Assembly (NCBI GenBank): GCA_964343505.1
Contig: CAYFJU010000013.1
Span: forward strand, 1-48,086
DNA from: TCS55 sp964343505
Lineage (GTDB): Bacteria; Fidelibacterota; Marinisomatia; Marinisomatales; TCS55
Length of the DNA: 48,086 nt
Direction of reading: 5' to 3'
The notes below the pieces were generated by a model. The model did not search any database. It was given only the letters and a program-made list of their open reading frames with translations, and was not told the origin of the DNA. This document shows, in pieces, positions 16,528 to 24,771 of this stretch (position 1 is the first letter of the stretch; the number at the start of each line of letters is the position of its first letter). The translations under genes were made by a program, and so were the position numbers.

Positions 16528-16971
16528 CTAAGTAGAGACCATTATCCTTTTCTTCAAATTCTCAAATCCCTGATCTAATAGCTTTTTCCCCGTTGCTTCA
16601 ATTAATCGTTGACTAACCCGGGCAATAATTCCGGACACATTTCCTTCCGCTAAAAAGGTGACTGATGTTCCTTTGTCTGCTTCAGCTAATTGGATTTCTC
16701 CCTGGCCGCTCATGGTGCCCTTGATGCCATTTCCGGTTACGTTGAATTTGTATCCGTTGGGCGGGTTGAGATCAAAAAGTGTGAGGTTGGATTTAAACTG
16801 GCCTTTGATTGGACCAATTTTGACTTCGATGTGGGCGAGAAAGGTGTTATCCCCGGTAAGTTCCAAGGATTTACAATTGGGCAGGATTTCAGCCAGGATT
16901 TCGGGATCCTGGATGGCTTCCCAAACATCCCCCGCTGGCATTTCAAGTGAGTACGATCTTGTTAAATAGAT
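16528..16971 (-). CDS. CoxG-like SRPBCC protein with apparent AUC start
   Basis: This CoxG/SRPBCC-fold protein has DVWEAIQDPE, LPNCKSLEL and VKIGPIKGQFKSN as in the first CoxG, but lacks the long C-terminal tail. The first ATG (16941) gives 137 aa and cuts off the first beta strand. Upstream in frame the codons read YLTRSYSLEMPAGDVWE, matching the conserved N-terminus of the family. The codon before them, ATC at 16971-16969, lies nine bases after a near-perfect AGGGAGGTGA. No ATG, GTG or TTG lies in frame between that site and 16941, and a TGA closes the frame upstream. I therefore place the start at the ATC (147 aa). A sequencing or real ATG-to-ATC change is the alternative. Confidence 0.75.
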   Translation of the reverse strand: MYLTRSYSLEMPAGDVWEAIQDPEILAEILPNCKSLELTGDNTFLAHIEVKIGPIKGQFKSNLTLFDLNPPNGYKFNVTGNGIKGTMSGQGEIQLAEADKGTSVTFLAEGNVSGIIARVSQRLIEATGKKLLDQGFENLKKRIMVST

Positions 16972-16980
16972 CGTGACAAC

Positions 16981-16990
16981 TCACCTCCCT
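16981..16990 (-). promoter_or_regulatory. Strong Shine-Dalgarno that marks the coxG-like start
   Basis: AGGGAGGTGA on the minus strand is nearly the full anti-16S complement. It is nine bases before the ATC codon at 16971 and 39 bases before the first ATG, so it supports initiation at or near the ATC. Confidence 0.75.
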
Positions 16991-17081
16991 TCGATTTAAT
17001 CGATGTATACAATGAAATAAGCCATAAAAAATAGAATCTCAGGAATCTAAAGGCAAGTATTATCGGTATTTATAAGAAATA

Positions 17082-17999
17082 TTAATCTTGCAGTTTTACA
17101 TGTTTTGCTATAATCCACCCGGAAATGTTGCTGTACTTGTTTTGGTTATCGAGGTAAATACGCACACGGCCGTAGAGCCGGTCTCCCGCTACTTTGGAAA
17201 TCACAACCTGGTCACCTTCATTCAAGAAGAATAAGAGTGCGGCCCCATTTTCAGGCCCTTCACGAAATGGTGCCATTGCATTGGCCACGTCATATATCGT
17301 TTCCCCGGGTTCAAGATTAAGGGATGATATTTTAACTGTTTTTTCGGAGACACCGTCGGGGACTTCAACACTACCTTTCCAAATTGGGAAGCGGCCATCC
17401 GTATCGATTGAAAATAATACAGGTTCCTCCTTATTTCGCTTAACAGGAATTCTCACCCGGCCATATCCGGCCGTGTCGGTATTTGATTCGGATAAAATTT
17501 CACCATTTTGAGTGACCCGAATTTCGGACAATGGAATTGGAAGGTCTGTCCCTTTTTCCACGACTGTCAATTTTATAATATCCGCCGGGGCCAAAATATT
17601 TATTGATGGCAGGGTTATTTCACCGCTGGCGGCATTAAACATCCTGTATTGATGATCATAGGCATCCCCCAACGGTTCCAGTTTGGCTACATTCCCCAAT
17701 GTATCGGTGTTCAATATGTTTGAGGGCAGGATGACCTGGATTGGTTCTCCGGGGAAAAACAATTTTTGCATAAAGGGCTCAGCGGGGTGATTTCGGGGAT
17801 AAATGGTGAGTCGATAGGCTGTAGGAGTTACGCCGATCGGTTTGACCGGTGCATGAATAATTACAGTTTCCGATTCCTTTGATTTGATAATGGGCGAATC
17901 GATAGATAAATCAATAGCAATAGAATCTTCCTGTGCGGATAAGATCGTTAAAAACGAAAATATAATAATTTTTCGGAAAGTTTTAACTGGTCTTCCCAT
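17082..17999 (-). CDS. Exported protein of unknown function with C-terminal SH3-like segment
   Basis: I do not recognise a named family. With the start at 17999 (305 aa) the N-terminus MGRPVKTFRK followed by a short hydrophobic core and LSAQ is a signal peptide, so the protein is probably periplasmic or surface-exposed. The body is beta-rich, with a stretch around residues 140-210 resembling an Ig-like or carboxypeptidase-regulatory fold. The last 60 residues (from about NEGDQVVIS to SGWIIAKHVKL) read like an SH3-type binding domain. An in-frame ATG at 18029 would add ten residues and a longer overlap. The chosen start overlaps the thioesterase gene by 17 bases. Confidence 0.65.
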   Translation of the reverse strand: MGRPVKTFRKIIIFSFLTILSAQEDSIAIDLSIDSPIIKSKESETVIIHAPVKPIGVTPTAYRLTIYPRNHPAEPFMQKLFFPGEPIQVILPSNILNTDTLGNVAKLEPLGDAYDHQYRMFNAASGEITLPSINILAPADIIKLTVVEKGTDLPIPLSEIRVTQNGEILSESNTDTAGYGRVRIPVKRNKEEPVLFSIDTDGRFPIWKGSVEVPDGVSEKTVKISSLNLEPGETIYDVANAMAPFREGPENGAALLFFLNEGDQVVISKVAGDRLYGRVRIYLDNQNKYSNISGWIIAKHVKLQD

Positions 18000-18378
18000 G
18001 GGTTGCTTTTTGGTAATTCCCATCCGCATCTTTTTTTACCGACACCATCACCACGGTCGCTACACAGGCCAATCGGGTGTTCCTGTTCCGTCCTTCCGCC
18101 TGGGCTTCCACTTCAATTTTGAAGGATGTTGTTCCGGCAGAAATAACGGTTGCAGTAAAATTTACCCAATCCCCCAAATAAACCGGCTCCTTGAACTCCA
18201 CCTGTTCTATGGTGCGGGTAACGGCCCCATCTACGTCGGCACTTTTCAAAAACCGAAATGCTACTTTCGCGGCCGCCAAGTCGACCCAGGCGATCATCTG
18301 CCCACCAAAAAGGGTGCCCACAACATTAATATGGTCGGGCATGACCATTTGCGAATATTTAGCTGAATATACTGACAT
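17983..18378 (-). CDS. Acyl-CoA thioesterase, hotdog fold (YciA/BACH type)
   Basis: This 131-aa hotdog-fold protein hydrolyses acyl-CoA to free acid and CoA. The signature NVVGTLFGGQMIAWVDLAAA near residues 18-37 matches the YciA/BACH group, including the catalytic-region aspartate in VDLAA. VEFKEPVYLGDWV is the second conserved strand. The length is typical of a single-domain bacterial enzyme. GAGG precedes the ATG. Its upstream region carries a long structured hairpin (18427-18493). Substrate chain length cannot be told from the sequence. Confidence 0.88.
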   Translation of the reverse strand: MSVYSAKYSQMVMPDHINVVGTLFGGQMIAWVDLAAAKVAFRFLKSADVDGAVTRTIEQVEFKEPVYLGDWVNFTATVISAGTTSFKIEVEAQAEGRNRNTRLACVATVVMVSVKKDADGNYQKATHGKTS

Positions 18379-18426
18379 TCCTCTATTTCCTTTCGTTAAA
18401 ACTATGGGTTCGTTATGCTAAAGAAA

Positions 18427-18493
18427 AAGCCCCGCAAATACACCCTCGAGAAAATCTGTTTTCCCTGAAGAGCACGCCACACCTGCGGGGCTT
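18427..18493 (-). terminator. Long-stem structured element, probable terminator or leader RNA
   Basis: On the minus strand AAGCCCCGCA and TGCGGGGCTT form a perfect ten-base stem enclosing 47 bases, inside which GAAAA/TTTTC can pair. The closing arm runs into CTTTTTCTTT, as in an intrinsic terminator. It lies 48 bases after the MFS gene stop and 49 bases before the thioesterase start, so it could terminate the first or attenuate the second. The loop is too long for a simple terminator, and I could not match it to a known riboswitch. Confidence 0.55.
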
Positions 18494-18540
18494 CGATCGA
18501 AAGTTTATCTTGGTGGGCATATGAATTTCAAGATTTTTTT

Positions 18541-19821
18541 TCATCCCTTCCATAAAAAGTCCCTGGCCATCCGTTCCCCTTCGTCAAGATCGACCTTAGC
18601 AAGGAAAAATCCGCCGCCAAAAAAGAGGGCAATTAAAGATAAAATACCCAAGCGCGGATTTCCGGTTACCAATCCAACATACCCCATCAAGGGCGGACCA
18701 ATAATAGCCGCGAATTTGCCCAGCATATTATAAAATCCGAAAAATTCAGCTGCTTTTTCCTTCGGTATAATGCGGGAATACATGGAGCGGCTCAAAGCTT
18801 GAATACCACCCTGAAAACAGGCGATCAATACTGCCAGCGCATAAAAATGCCACTGCTTAACCATAAATACACCAAAAATGGTTATAAATGCATAACCGAG
18901 GATGGCGCCATAAATGGCTTTTTTTAGGCCAATTTTTGATGCAAACCAGTTATAGGCGAGGGTCGCGGGGAAGGCCACAAACTGGACTAACAATAAAGCT
19001 GTAATCAATGAACTGGCGGGAAAACCCAGGCTGGTGCCATAATCCACCGCCATTCGAATGATCGTATCCACTCCGTCAATATACAGCCAATAAGCCAGCA
19101 GAAACGTGCCCACCACTTTCAAATGTTTTATATCATTGATCGTATCTCTCAACTGACGCCAGCCAGCGCCAACTGCCTTGAACATACCCATGGGTGCATG
19201 GATTTTGGGTTCCTTCACAAAAACCATAATGGGAATTGAGAAAACAGCCCACCATCCCGCAACAGTAATGAAAGACACCCGAATGGCTGTTGGACCATCA
19301 GGGAGGCCGAACCATCCCGGGTTTTGGTACATAAGTACATTTAACAGAAAAAGTAATCCGCCTCCGATATATCCCAGGGCAAACCCCAGGGATGAGGCGT
19401 AGTCAATTTTCTTTTTGGAGGCAATTGCGGGGAGCATGGAGTCATAAAATATATTGCCGCCTAAAAATCCAACCGAACCGATGACATAAAATAAAACAGC
19501 CATTTGCCAATGCCCTTGCGCCACCATCCATAAGGCACCGGTACCCAATACACCGAGAAATGCAAATAAGGTTAAAAACTTTTTTTTAGCCGTACCGCGA
19601 TCCGCAATGGCCCCCAGAAAAGGTGCGAGTGCAGCAACAATGATTGAGGCGGTGGAATTCGCAATACCAAGATACCACGTACTTAAAGTAACACTGTCCG
19701 TATTAGACCAGTACTCCTTAAAGAATACGGGGAAAAAACCGGCCATGACCGTAGTTGCAAATGCACTGTTGGCCCAATCATAGAATGACCAGGCCCAGAT
19801 GGATTTTTTGGAATCAATCAA
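18541..19821 (-). CDS. MFS transporter, UMF1 (Atg22-like) family
   Basis: This 426-aa inner-membrane protein has about twelve hydrophobic helices. The N-terminal WSFYDWANSAFATTVMAGFFP motif is the hallmark of the UMF1 family of major facilitator transporters. AIADRGTAKKK is the MFS loop 2-3 motif. The family exports small molecules such as amino acids, but the substrate here is unknown. The start is TTG at 19821, seven bases after GGAGG, followed by IDSKK. It ends the minus-strand run that begins with polA. Confidence 0.85.
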   Translation of the reverse strand: MIDSKKSIWAWSFYDWANSAFATTVMAGFFPVFFKEYWSNTDSVTLSTWYLGIANSTASIIVAALAPFLGAIADRGTAKKKFLTLFAFLGVLGTGALWMVAQGHWQMAVLFYVIGSVGFLGGNIFYDSMLPAIASKKKIDYASSLGFALGYIGGGLLFLLNVLMYQNPGWFGLPDGPTAIRVSFITVAGWWAVFSIPIMVFVKEPKIHAPMGMFKAVGAGWRQLRDTINDIKHLKVVGTFLLAYWLYIDGVDTIIRMAVDYGTSLGFPASSLITALLLVQFVAFPATLAYNWFASKIGLKKAIYGAILGYAFITIFGVFMVKQWHFYALAVLIACFQGGIQALSRSMYSRIIPKEKAAEFFGFYNMLGKFAAIIGPPLMGYVGLVTGNPRLGILSLIALFFGGGFFLAKVDLDEGERMARDFLWKG

Positions 19822-19857
19822 TTGGCTGCCTCCTTGGATGTTGAATATAGGCTCAAG

Positions 19858-21096
19858 CTACCACGCCTGAAAATAAGAACTCACCCGTATCCAGGTTGAG
19901 GTATAACCGAAAGTATAATAGGTTAGAAAAGGGACATACCATCGCAGACCTACTTCCAATTCAAATGGAATTGGACCAAACTGCTTAAAAGGGTCCACGT
20001 TCAGAAAATTGAATTTCAAAAATTGGGTCACCAGTGATTTTTGCGTATCATAATTTTTCCGGCGGACCATCCATTTATCCCAGGCATCGCTGCGTGAAAA
20101 ATATTGATCCCGGCCTGAAAACATCCAGTCCATCCCGGCAGAGAAAAATATGCGCTGTGGCCATAATTCCATTTGCCCCTGGACGGCCCCATAAACTATC
20201 CCCCCCTCTTCAAAAAGGACTGCGTCACCTATTGCGCGGGAAATGGAATCGGGGCCTGTTTCCTGAATCCATAAAAATGAAATAGGCGGATTAATAATTT
20301 CACGACTGAATGTTGCCAGGCTCACAGACCAGTTCACATTAATGAGCCGCCTCCATACTTTTCGATACAGTTCACCAAATGCTTTGGCACGCCACTTGGT
20401 TAATCCATTTCCGATGGGCAATTGCTTAAATTGATTTGGAATTCCATTCGAGTTCACCTCCCCTGGGTTAAACTTTTTCAACCGCTCTGCAAAGGGCATA
20501 GTGACATCAATCCCGCCATAGAGCGAATATTTATTTTTACCGCCGCGCCAAGCCGGATTTCCCAATAATAATACATTCATCCCCATTGTAACATCACCCA
20601 GTCCGGAGTTTGTTTTTGTCTTCGGGAAATAGCTGGTCAAAAGTTGGTCCATGGGAGTGGTTAATGAATCACTTGAAATAGACCAGGTATGGGTTTGTTC
20701 AAATTTTTTCAGTTTGGGAATGTTCAAGGTGAATGTGGATTTATCCGTAAAACCATATTCGATGAGAAAAGATCGGGCCGTGACACTTCGCTTCCATTCT
20801 TGGGTGATTGTATAATCTATGCCATTCAATTGATAGGTAAAATTTTTCCATCCATCGCGGCCATCATGCCCTTTCCACTTTCCGCCGGCAATTTCGTTTT
20901 GGATACTGATCCGCCAGACGTTTTGGGGAATGGTGAAGTGGGTCTGGGAGAAGGAATAAGTAAAAAGTAAAAAGTAAGAAGCCTGCCAGCCGAAGCCCGC
21001 CTTCCAAAGTACTTGTACGTCCTGCCAGCCCCGCACAGCGTGGGGCAGGCTGGCGGACAGGCCTCGGCACAGGCGGGGCAGAAGTTTGGGGATCAT
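19858..21096 (-). CDS. Outer-membrane beta-barrel protein (DUF3187-like), repeat-altered 5-prime end
   Basis: From about residue 51 (QTHFTIPQN) onward this is a beta-barrel: alternating aromatic strands, periplasmic turns and a terminal tryptophan (SYFQAW). LPIGNGLTKWRAKAF and SGLGDVTMGMN are like DUF3187 outer-membrane proteins. No function can be assigned. The first 45 or so codons overlap a GC-rich palindromic repeat (20978-21083) and a TTACTTT run, and there is no Shine-Dalgarno before the ATG at 21096. I therefore doubt that start. The real one may be non-standard or lost. The frame begins three bases after the upstream stop. Confidence 0.65.
   Translation of the reverse strand: MIPKLLPRLCRGLSASLPHAVRGWQDVQVLWKAGFGWQASYFLLFTYSFSQTHFTIPQNVWRISIQNEIAGGKWKGHDGRDGWKNFTYQLNGIDYTITQEWKRSVTARSFLIEYGFTDKSTFTLNIPKLKKFEQTHTWSISSDSLTTPMDQLLTSYFPKTKTNSGLGDVTMGMNVLLLGNPAWRGGKNKYSLYGGIDVTMPFAERLKKFNPGEVNSNGIPNQFKQLPIGNGLTKWRAKAFGELYRKVWRRLINVNWSVSLATFSREIINPPISFLWIQETGPDSISRAIGDAVLFEEGGIVYGAVQGQMELWPQRIFFSAGMDWMFSGRDQYFSRSDAWDKWMVRRKNYDTQKSLVTQFLKFNFLNVDPFKQFGPIPFELEVGLRWYVPFLTYYTFGYTSTWIRVSSYFQAW
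20978..21083. repeat. GC-rich palindromic repeat cluster
   Basis: The block is much richer in GC than its surroundings. It contains CCTGCCAGCC twice, its complement GGCTGGC, a stem of CCCC and GGGG around GCACAGCGT, and CTGCCCCGCC-like ends. Such intergenic palindromic clusters are widespread in some bacterial phyla. Here it lies over the 5-prime end of a coding frame. Confidence 0.6.
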
Positions 21097-21099
21097 AGA

Positions 21100-22404
21100 T
21101 TATTGATAGAGGAGGAATTGCTGGCGGAATTCATTAAACTTCAGCACATCCTTCAGCCACAGGGGCGGCAGATAATTAGCCGGTTTTCCCTGGGCGGCAA
21201 ATACGCGCAATTGGCTATGGCCAAACAACATATCAATCCGGTTGAGTTCATCCCATTTAAATTCTCGTGGATAGAGTTGATGAGCCAGGACCATAATAGC
21301 CGTGGCGGTTGCCAAAGGGTCAAAGCGGTTTGGATCGGTGATAAAAATATCCACACCACTGCAGACTTTATTAACATGGAGCGGCACTGATTTATCTTCG
21401 TCTTTTTTCCGCGGGACGTATTCCACCGTACGGAATTCCACACCGGGTAAATTCAATTGAACCAGCTTTCCCGCCAAATGATATCCTGAAAGCCATGGCG
21501 CACCAGCGCGCATATAGGGTCGCTCAGTTCCACGACCGTCATTGAGATTTGTCCCCTCAAGAAGCCCGAACCCCACATAGGCTAAATTCGTACGAATCGT
21601 TTTTATTTTTGGCTGAGGAATAATCCAGGGATGTTCTGATTTATCCAGCCAATAAGCTCGTTTCCAGTTCGCCATGGGAATCACCGTGAGGTTAGCTCTC
21701 TTCAAATTCTTAATCCATCCCATTTCATTGGCCATAATGGCCATTTCACCAATGGTCATGCCATGACGGATTGGGACCAAATGGTACCCTTCAAATGATT
21801 GGAATTGGGGGCGCACCACCGGGCCGTCTACCCGATCGCCTCGCAAGGGGTTTGGCCGGTCCAGCACCATCACAGGGGTATTCCAGTCACTGGCCACTTC
21901 TAAAATTTTCGTCATGGTGGCCACATAGGTCGAATATCTGACACCTGTATCCTGGATATCTACCAAGATCAGATCCAGGCCGCGCATGGCCCATTCCGGT
22001 GGCTTCACATTGCGACCGAATACCTCCACAATGCGGGCCTTATAAATCGGATCATACTTTTGATCGCCCTGAATTTTGAATCGTTCATTTTGCTCGGCGA
22101 ACAGGCCGTATTGGGGGAGGAAAATAATTTGCACATCAATTTTAGGATGTGCTTTTAATAAATCAAGGAGGTGAATACCTTTACGGTTGACCGCTGTTTG
22201 ATTGGTAAAGACGCCAATCGTTTTTCCATACAGCGGTTTGAAATCCATCTGTTCCAAAACATCAAGTCCATAAAAGATGGCCGGATGAAAAGACAAGTCC
22301 GGTACGGGCATGACCACACTGTGATTGAATTGCTGCCCCGCCAGAATAGAAAGCCAGAGAAAAGCTTTTATAAATTTTGGTCGGATATGATTTCCTCGGA
22401 TCAT
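21100..22404 (-). CDS. DUF1343 / NamZ-like exo-beta-N-acetylmuramidase family protein (divergent)
   Basis: This is a DUF1343 protein of the GH171 family, whose known member NamZ trims N-acetylmuramic acid from peptidoglycan ends. Landmarks are GKTIGVFTNQTAV, DIQDTGVRYSTYVATM, LDRPNPLRGDRVDGPV, HGMTIGEMA and GLLEGTNLNDGRGT. At 434 aa it has the normal length, including a signal-peptide-like start (FIKAFLWLSILAGQQ). Most members have PEHG after the second strand; here residues 97-100 read PQYG, removing an acidic residue and a histidine. It may be inactive or altered. The gene neighbours alanine racemase, also a cell-wall gene. Confidence 0.82.
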   Translation of the reverse strand: MIRGNHIRPKFIKAFLWLSILAGQQFNHSVVMPVPDLSFHPAIFYGLDVLEQMDFKPLYGKTIGVFTNQTAVNRKGIHLLDLLKAHPKIDVQIIFLPQYGLFAEQNERFKIQGDQKYDPIYKARIVEVFGRNVKPPEWAMRGLDLILVDIQDTGVRYSTYVATMTKILEVASDWNTPVMVLDRPNPLRGDRVDGPVVRPQFQSFEGYHLVPIRHGMTIGEMAIMANEMGWIKNLKRANLTVIPMANWKRAYWLDKSEHPWIIPQPKIKTIRTNLAYVGFGLLEGTNLNDGRGTERPYMRAGAPWLSGYHLAGKLVQLNLPGVEFRTVEYVPRKKDEDKSVPLHVNKVCSGVDIFITDPNRFDPLATATAIMVLAHQLYPREFKWDELNRIDMLFGHSQLRVFAAQGKPANYLPPLWLKDVLKFNEFRQQFLLYQ

Positions 22405-22435
22405 CGACGGGGAAATCTAATACGTTTTGTAGCAA

Positions 22436-23542
22436 TTAATCCTGATAGATTCGCTGCGTTCTGCCGCCAATTGCGGTGGCAATCACGTAGGGTGTCGAAT
22501 GGATTTGATTGGCAATGGTTTCCATGCGGACCTCATCTTGCCCATCCTGACCAATCAAAAGCACTTCATCTCCTTCAGTGGGAAACGTATCTTCAAAATC
22601 AACCATGAACTGATCCATGCAAACACGGCCGGCGAGCTTGAAATGTCTGCCTTGATAGCTGACGTATCCTTTTTCATGCCATGGACGGGGAAATCCGTCG
22701 GCAAATCCACATTGAATCACGCCGATATTTGTCTCTGTCTTAGTGGAATACGCACCGCCATAACTCACCTGTGTGCCGACGGGAACACTTCTAACAGTGA
22801 CGATGGGCGCTCTGTAATCCATCACCGGCTGAAAAGGTAAATCCATAGGGACTTCATCGGATGGGAAAGCACCATAAAGGAGCATACCAACACGGACAAT
22901 ATTGTATGCGCCCTGATCCATATTTAATACTGCGCCGCTGTTCGAGAAATGAATATATTTGAATGTATATCCTGTTTCCCTGGCACAATTCACAACGGAA
23001 TTGAACTTCGCTTCCTGGTCATAGGCATAGGATAGATCACCTTCATCTGCTGTGGCAAAGTGTGAATATATACCTTCACAGGGAATTTGAGGGTGGTCCT
23101 TTAATTTTTGAATCAAGTCCGACGCTTTATCAACATCTATACCGAGGCGCGTCATGCCCGTATCCACTTTTAAATGCACGGCTGGACACTTCCCATGTTC
23201 AGCAAAAAATGGGATCAAGGCAGACAAATCTGAATCATCGGATAAATTTAAAATCAACCGATGTTCAATCGCTTCGCCCAACCGGGAAGGGTCCATGCGG
23301 CTGAAAATCAAAATGTCGGATTTGATCCCTGTCCGGCGGAGTTCAAGGCCCTCATCCAGAGCAAAGACAGCGAAAAATCGACAACCATGAGATTCCAAAG
23401 CCCGGGCACAAGCGACGGCGCCATGCCCATATCCATTGGCCTTTACCACTGCCATGACCGGTTTATCCTGGACCTGTTTTTTTACCAGATCATAGTTGGC
23501 TTTGAGTCGGTCAAGGTGAATATATGCTTTCGGTCCGTTCAT
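22436..23542 (-). CDS. alr: Alanine racemase
   Basis: This PLP enzyme interconverts L- and D-alanine for peptidoglycan. The PLP lysine is Lys34 in AVVKANGYGHGA. VSYGGAYSTKTET contains the second catalytic tyrosine, and CMDQFMVD is the conserved Met-Asp motif. At 368 aa it is full length. It begins ten bases after the deoxyribosyltransferase-like gene and lies in the minus-strand run from polA. No clear Shine-Dalgarno was seen before the ATG. Confidence 0.95.
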   Translation of the reverse strand: MNGPKAYIHLDRLKANYDLVKKQVQDKPVMAVVKANGYGHGAVACARALESHGCRFFAVFALDEGLELRRTGIKSDILIFSRMDPSRLGEAIEHRLILNLSDDSDLSALIPFFAEHGKCPAVHLKVDTGMTRLGIDVDKASDLIQKLKDHPQIPCEGIYSHFATADEGDLSYAYDQEAKFNSVVNCARETGYTFKYIHFSNSGAVLNMDQGAYNIVRVGMLLYGAFPSDEVPMDLPFQPVMDYRAPIVTVRSVPVGTQVSYGGAYSTKTETNIGVIQCGFADGFPRPWHEKGYVSYQGRHFKLAGRVCMDQFMVDFEDTFPTEGDEVLLIGQDGQDEVRMETIANQIHSTPYVIATAIGGRTQRIYQD

Positions 23543-23551
23543 GATGAAATT

Positions 23552-24025
23552 TCAAATCAAATCAGATGAATATTGTTCCGATAAAAATGACTTTAACTGA
23601 TCGAAATTTGAAAATATTTCTGTGCTGCAAGCCATAACCCAGCTGCTTAAATCGGAAGCTGTAAGTTTGTTTATGAGGTAAACGGGTTTGTTGCAGTCAT
23701 AAGCGAGGGTGACTTCAGCGTGGGTCCCGGCGCCCTTGAATACACCTTCATCCCATAAACAGATCAGATAATCTACGCCATTTCGAACGACATCGATATC
23801 CCGGTCAACACAAGTTCGGATGAAATCTGAATATTTCTGGGGATGGCTATTTTTCAATTCACGATAGTTTTTCGCCCCGTATTCGTTCATTAAAGACTGG
23901 GATTCCACAACAGGATTATAAACAGAATGCCCTAATGTACGATCCAGCCATAAGGTCATATCCCCCCGCCAGCCAGCACCCTCATCTTTGGCAAACTCCA
24001 TTGCGCCGGATAAATAGGCCTTCAT
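23552..24025 (-). CDS. Nucleoside 2-deoxyribosyltransferase-like protein
   Basis: This 157-aa Rossmann-like protein begins MKAYLSGAMEFA, the strand-glycine motif of the nucleoside 2-deoxyribosyltransferase superfamily. GAGTHAEVTLAYDCNKPVYLI near residues 112-133 contains the conserved glutamate of the family active site. It could act on nucleotides or be a sugar-nucleotide hydrolase; the substrate is unknown. I set the start at the ATG 24025, because it overlaps the permease stop as ATGA. The frame is open further upstream but only through the permease gene. Confidence 0.75.
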   Translation of the reverse strand: MKAYLSGAMEFAKDEGAGWRGDMTLWLDRTLGHSVYNPVVESQSLMNEYGAKNYRELKNSHPQKYSDFIRTCVDRDIDVVRNGVDYLICLWDEGVFKGAGTHAEVTLAYDCNKPVYLINKLTASDLSSWVMACSTEIFSNFDQLKSFLSEQYSSDLI

Positions 24026-24771
24026 TGTTTCAGTTTTCGTTTGAGCAGGTATCCATTCAACCAAGTCCACCCTAAAGCGACGATAATGGGAATAAAAATC
24101 AGGTGCCAATCCACGCGGTTAAAAAATAGGATTCCCCGTAAATCGGATAAAATCATGCTGAGGGGAGAATAAGATAAAATGGTACCAATCGTTTTTGGGT
24201 AAAATTCAAATTCAACCAAGACGCCGGTACCAAACAATACAACCAGAAACATAGCAATCATGATCGATAAATAAGTTGAAATCCTGTCGGTTAAAACAGA
24301 AAAAGTGATCATTAGGTTACCTAACATAAAGTTGTATAAAAATGTAAACAGCGGAATAAATAAATACGCCGACCAATGTAATGGTTTCGGGAGTAAAATG
24401 GTCAAAACGCCCATGGAAACAATCACATAAACTAATGCTTCGAGTATCGACGTTACTAAAAACCCAAGGACTAAGTGGGTCTTTCCATAGGGGGCCAAGG
24501 TGATGGGAATAAATGATTTTTTATGAATGCGTAAATCGAACAAATCCCGGTATACCATGGAAAAGGTTGACACAGAAGCAATTAGAAAAACAATGCCGGG
24601 GAAAACCCATATCTCATATGGCACTTGATCGAGAGAGCGCACTAAAATATTTTTCATAACCATGGTGATGGCAATATGGAGTAGTAATGGCAGGACAACC
24701 ATAAACGATACCGTCGCCATGAGGCGGTGACGGATGAGCCAATATCGTCGGAATAGCAGCGCTTTAATCAA
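24022..24771 (-). CDS. ABC-2-type transporter permease
   Basis: This 249-aa protein has six hydrophobic segments, in the layout of an ABC-2 permease with charged cytoplasmic ends (ends YLLKRKLKQ). It overlaps the preceding ATPase gene by four bases, so the two probably form one transporter. No sequence feature tells the substrate. Function is assigned from topology and neighbour. Confidence 0.75.
   Translation of the reverse strand: MIKALLFRRYWLIRHRLMATVSFMVVLPLLLHIAITMVMKNILVRSLDQVPYEIWVFPGIVFLIASVSTFSMVYRDLFDLRIHKKSFIPITLAPYGKTHLVLGFLVTSILEALVYVIVSMGVLTILLPKPLHWSAYLFIPLFTFLYNFMLGNLMITFSVLTDRISTYLSIMIAMFLVVLFGTGVLVEFEFYPKTIGTILSYSPLSMILSDLRGILFFNRVDWHLIFIPIIVALGWTWLNGYLLKRKLKQ

Noticed and set aside
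18427..18493. Small SRP (4.5S) RNA
   Set aside because: The minus strand has CAGGGAAAACAG but lacks the GGAA-loop helix and the AGCAGCC side of the conserved SRP domain.
20978..21083. CRISPR array
   Set aside because: CCTGCCAGCC recurs, but repeats are not evenly spaced and there are no unique spacers; it is a palindromic cluster.
21013..21390. A 125-codon plus-strand frame over the repeat cluster and the NamZ-like gene end
   Set aside because: It is antisense to DUF1343 coding sequence and starts within the palindromic repeat.
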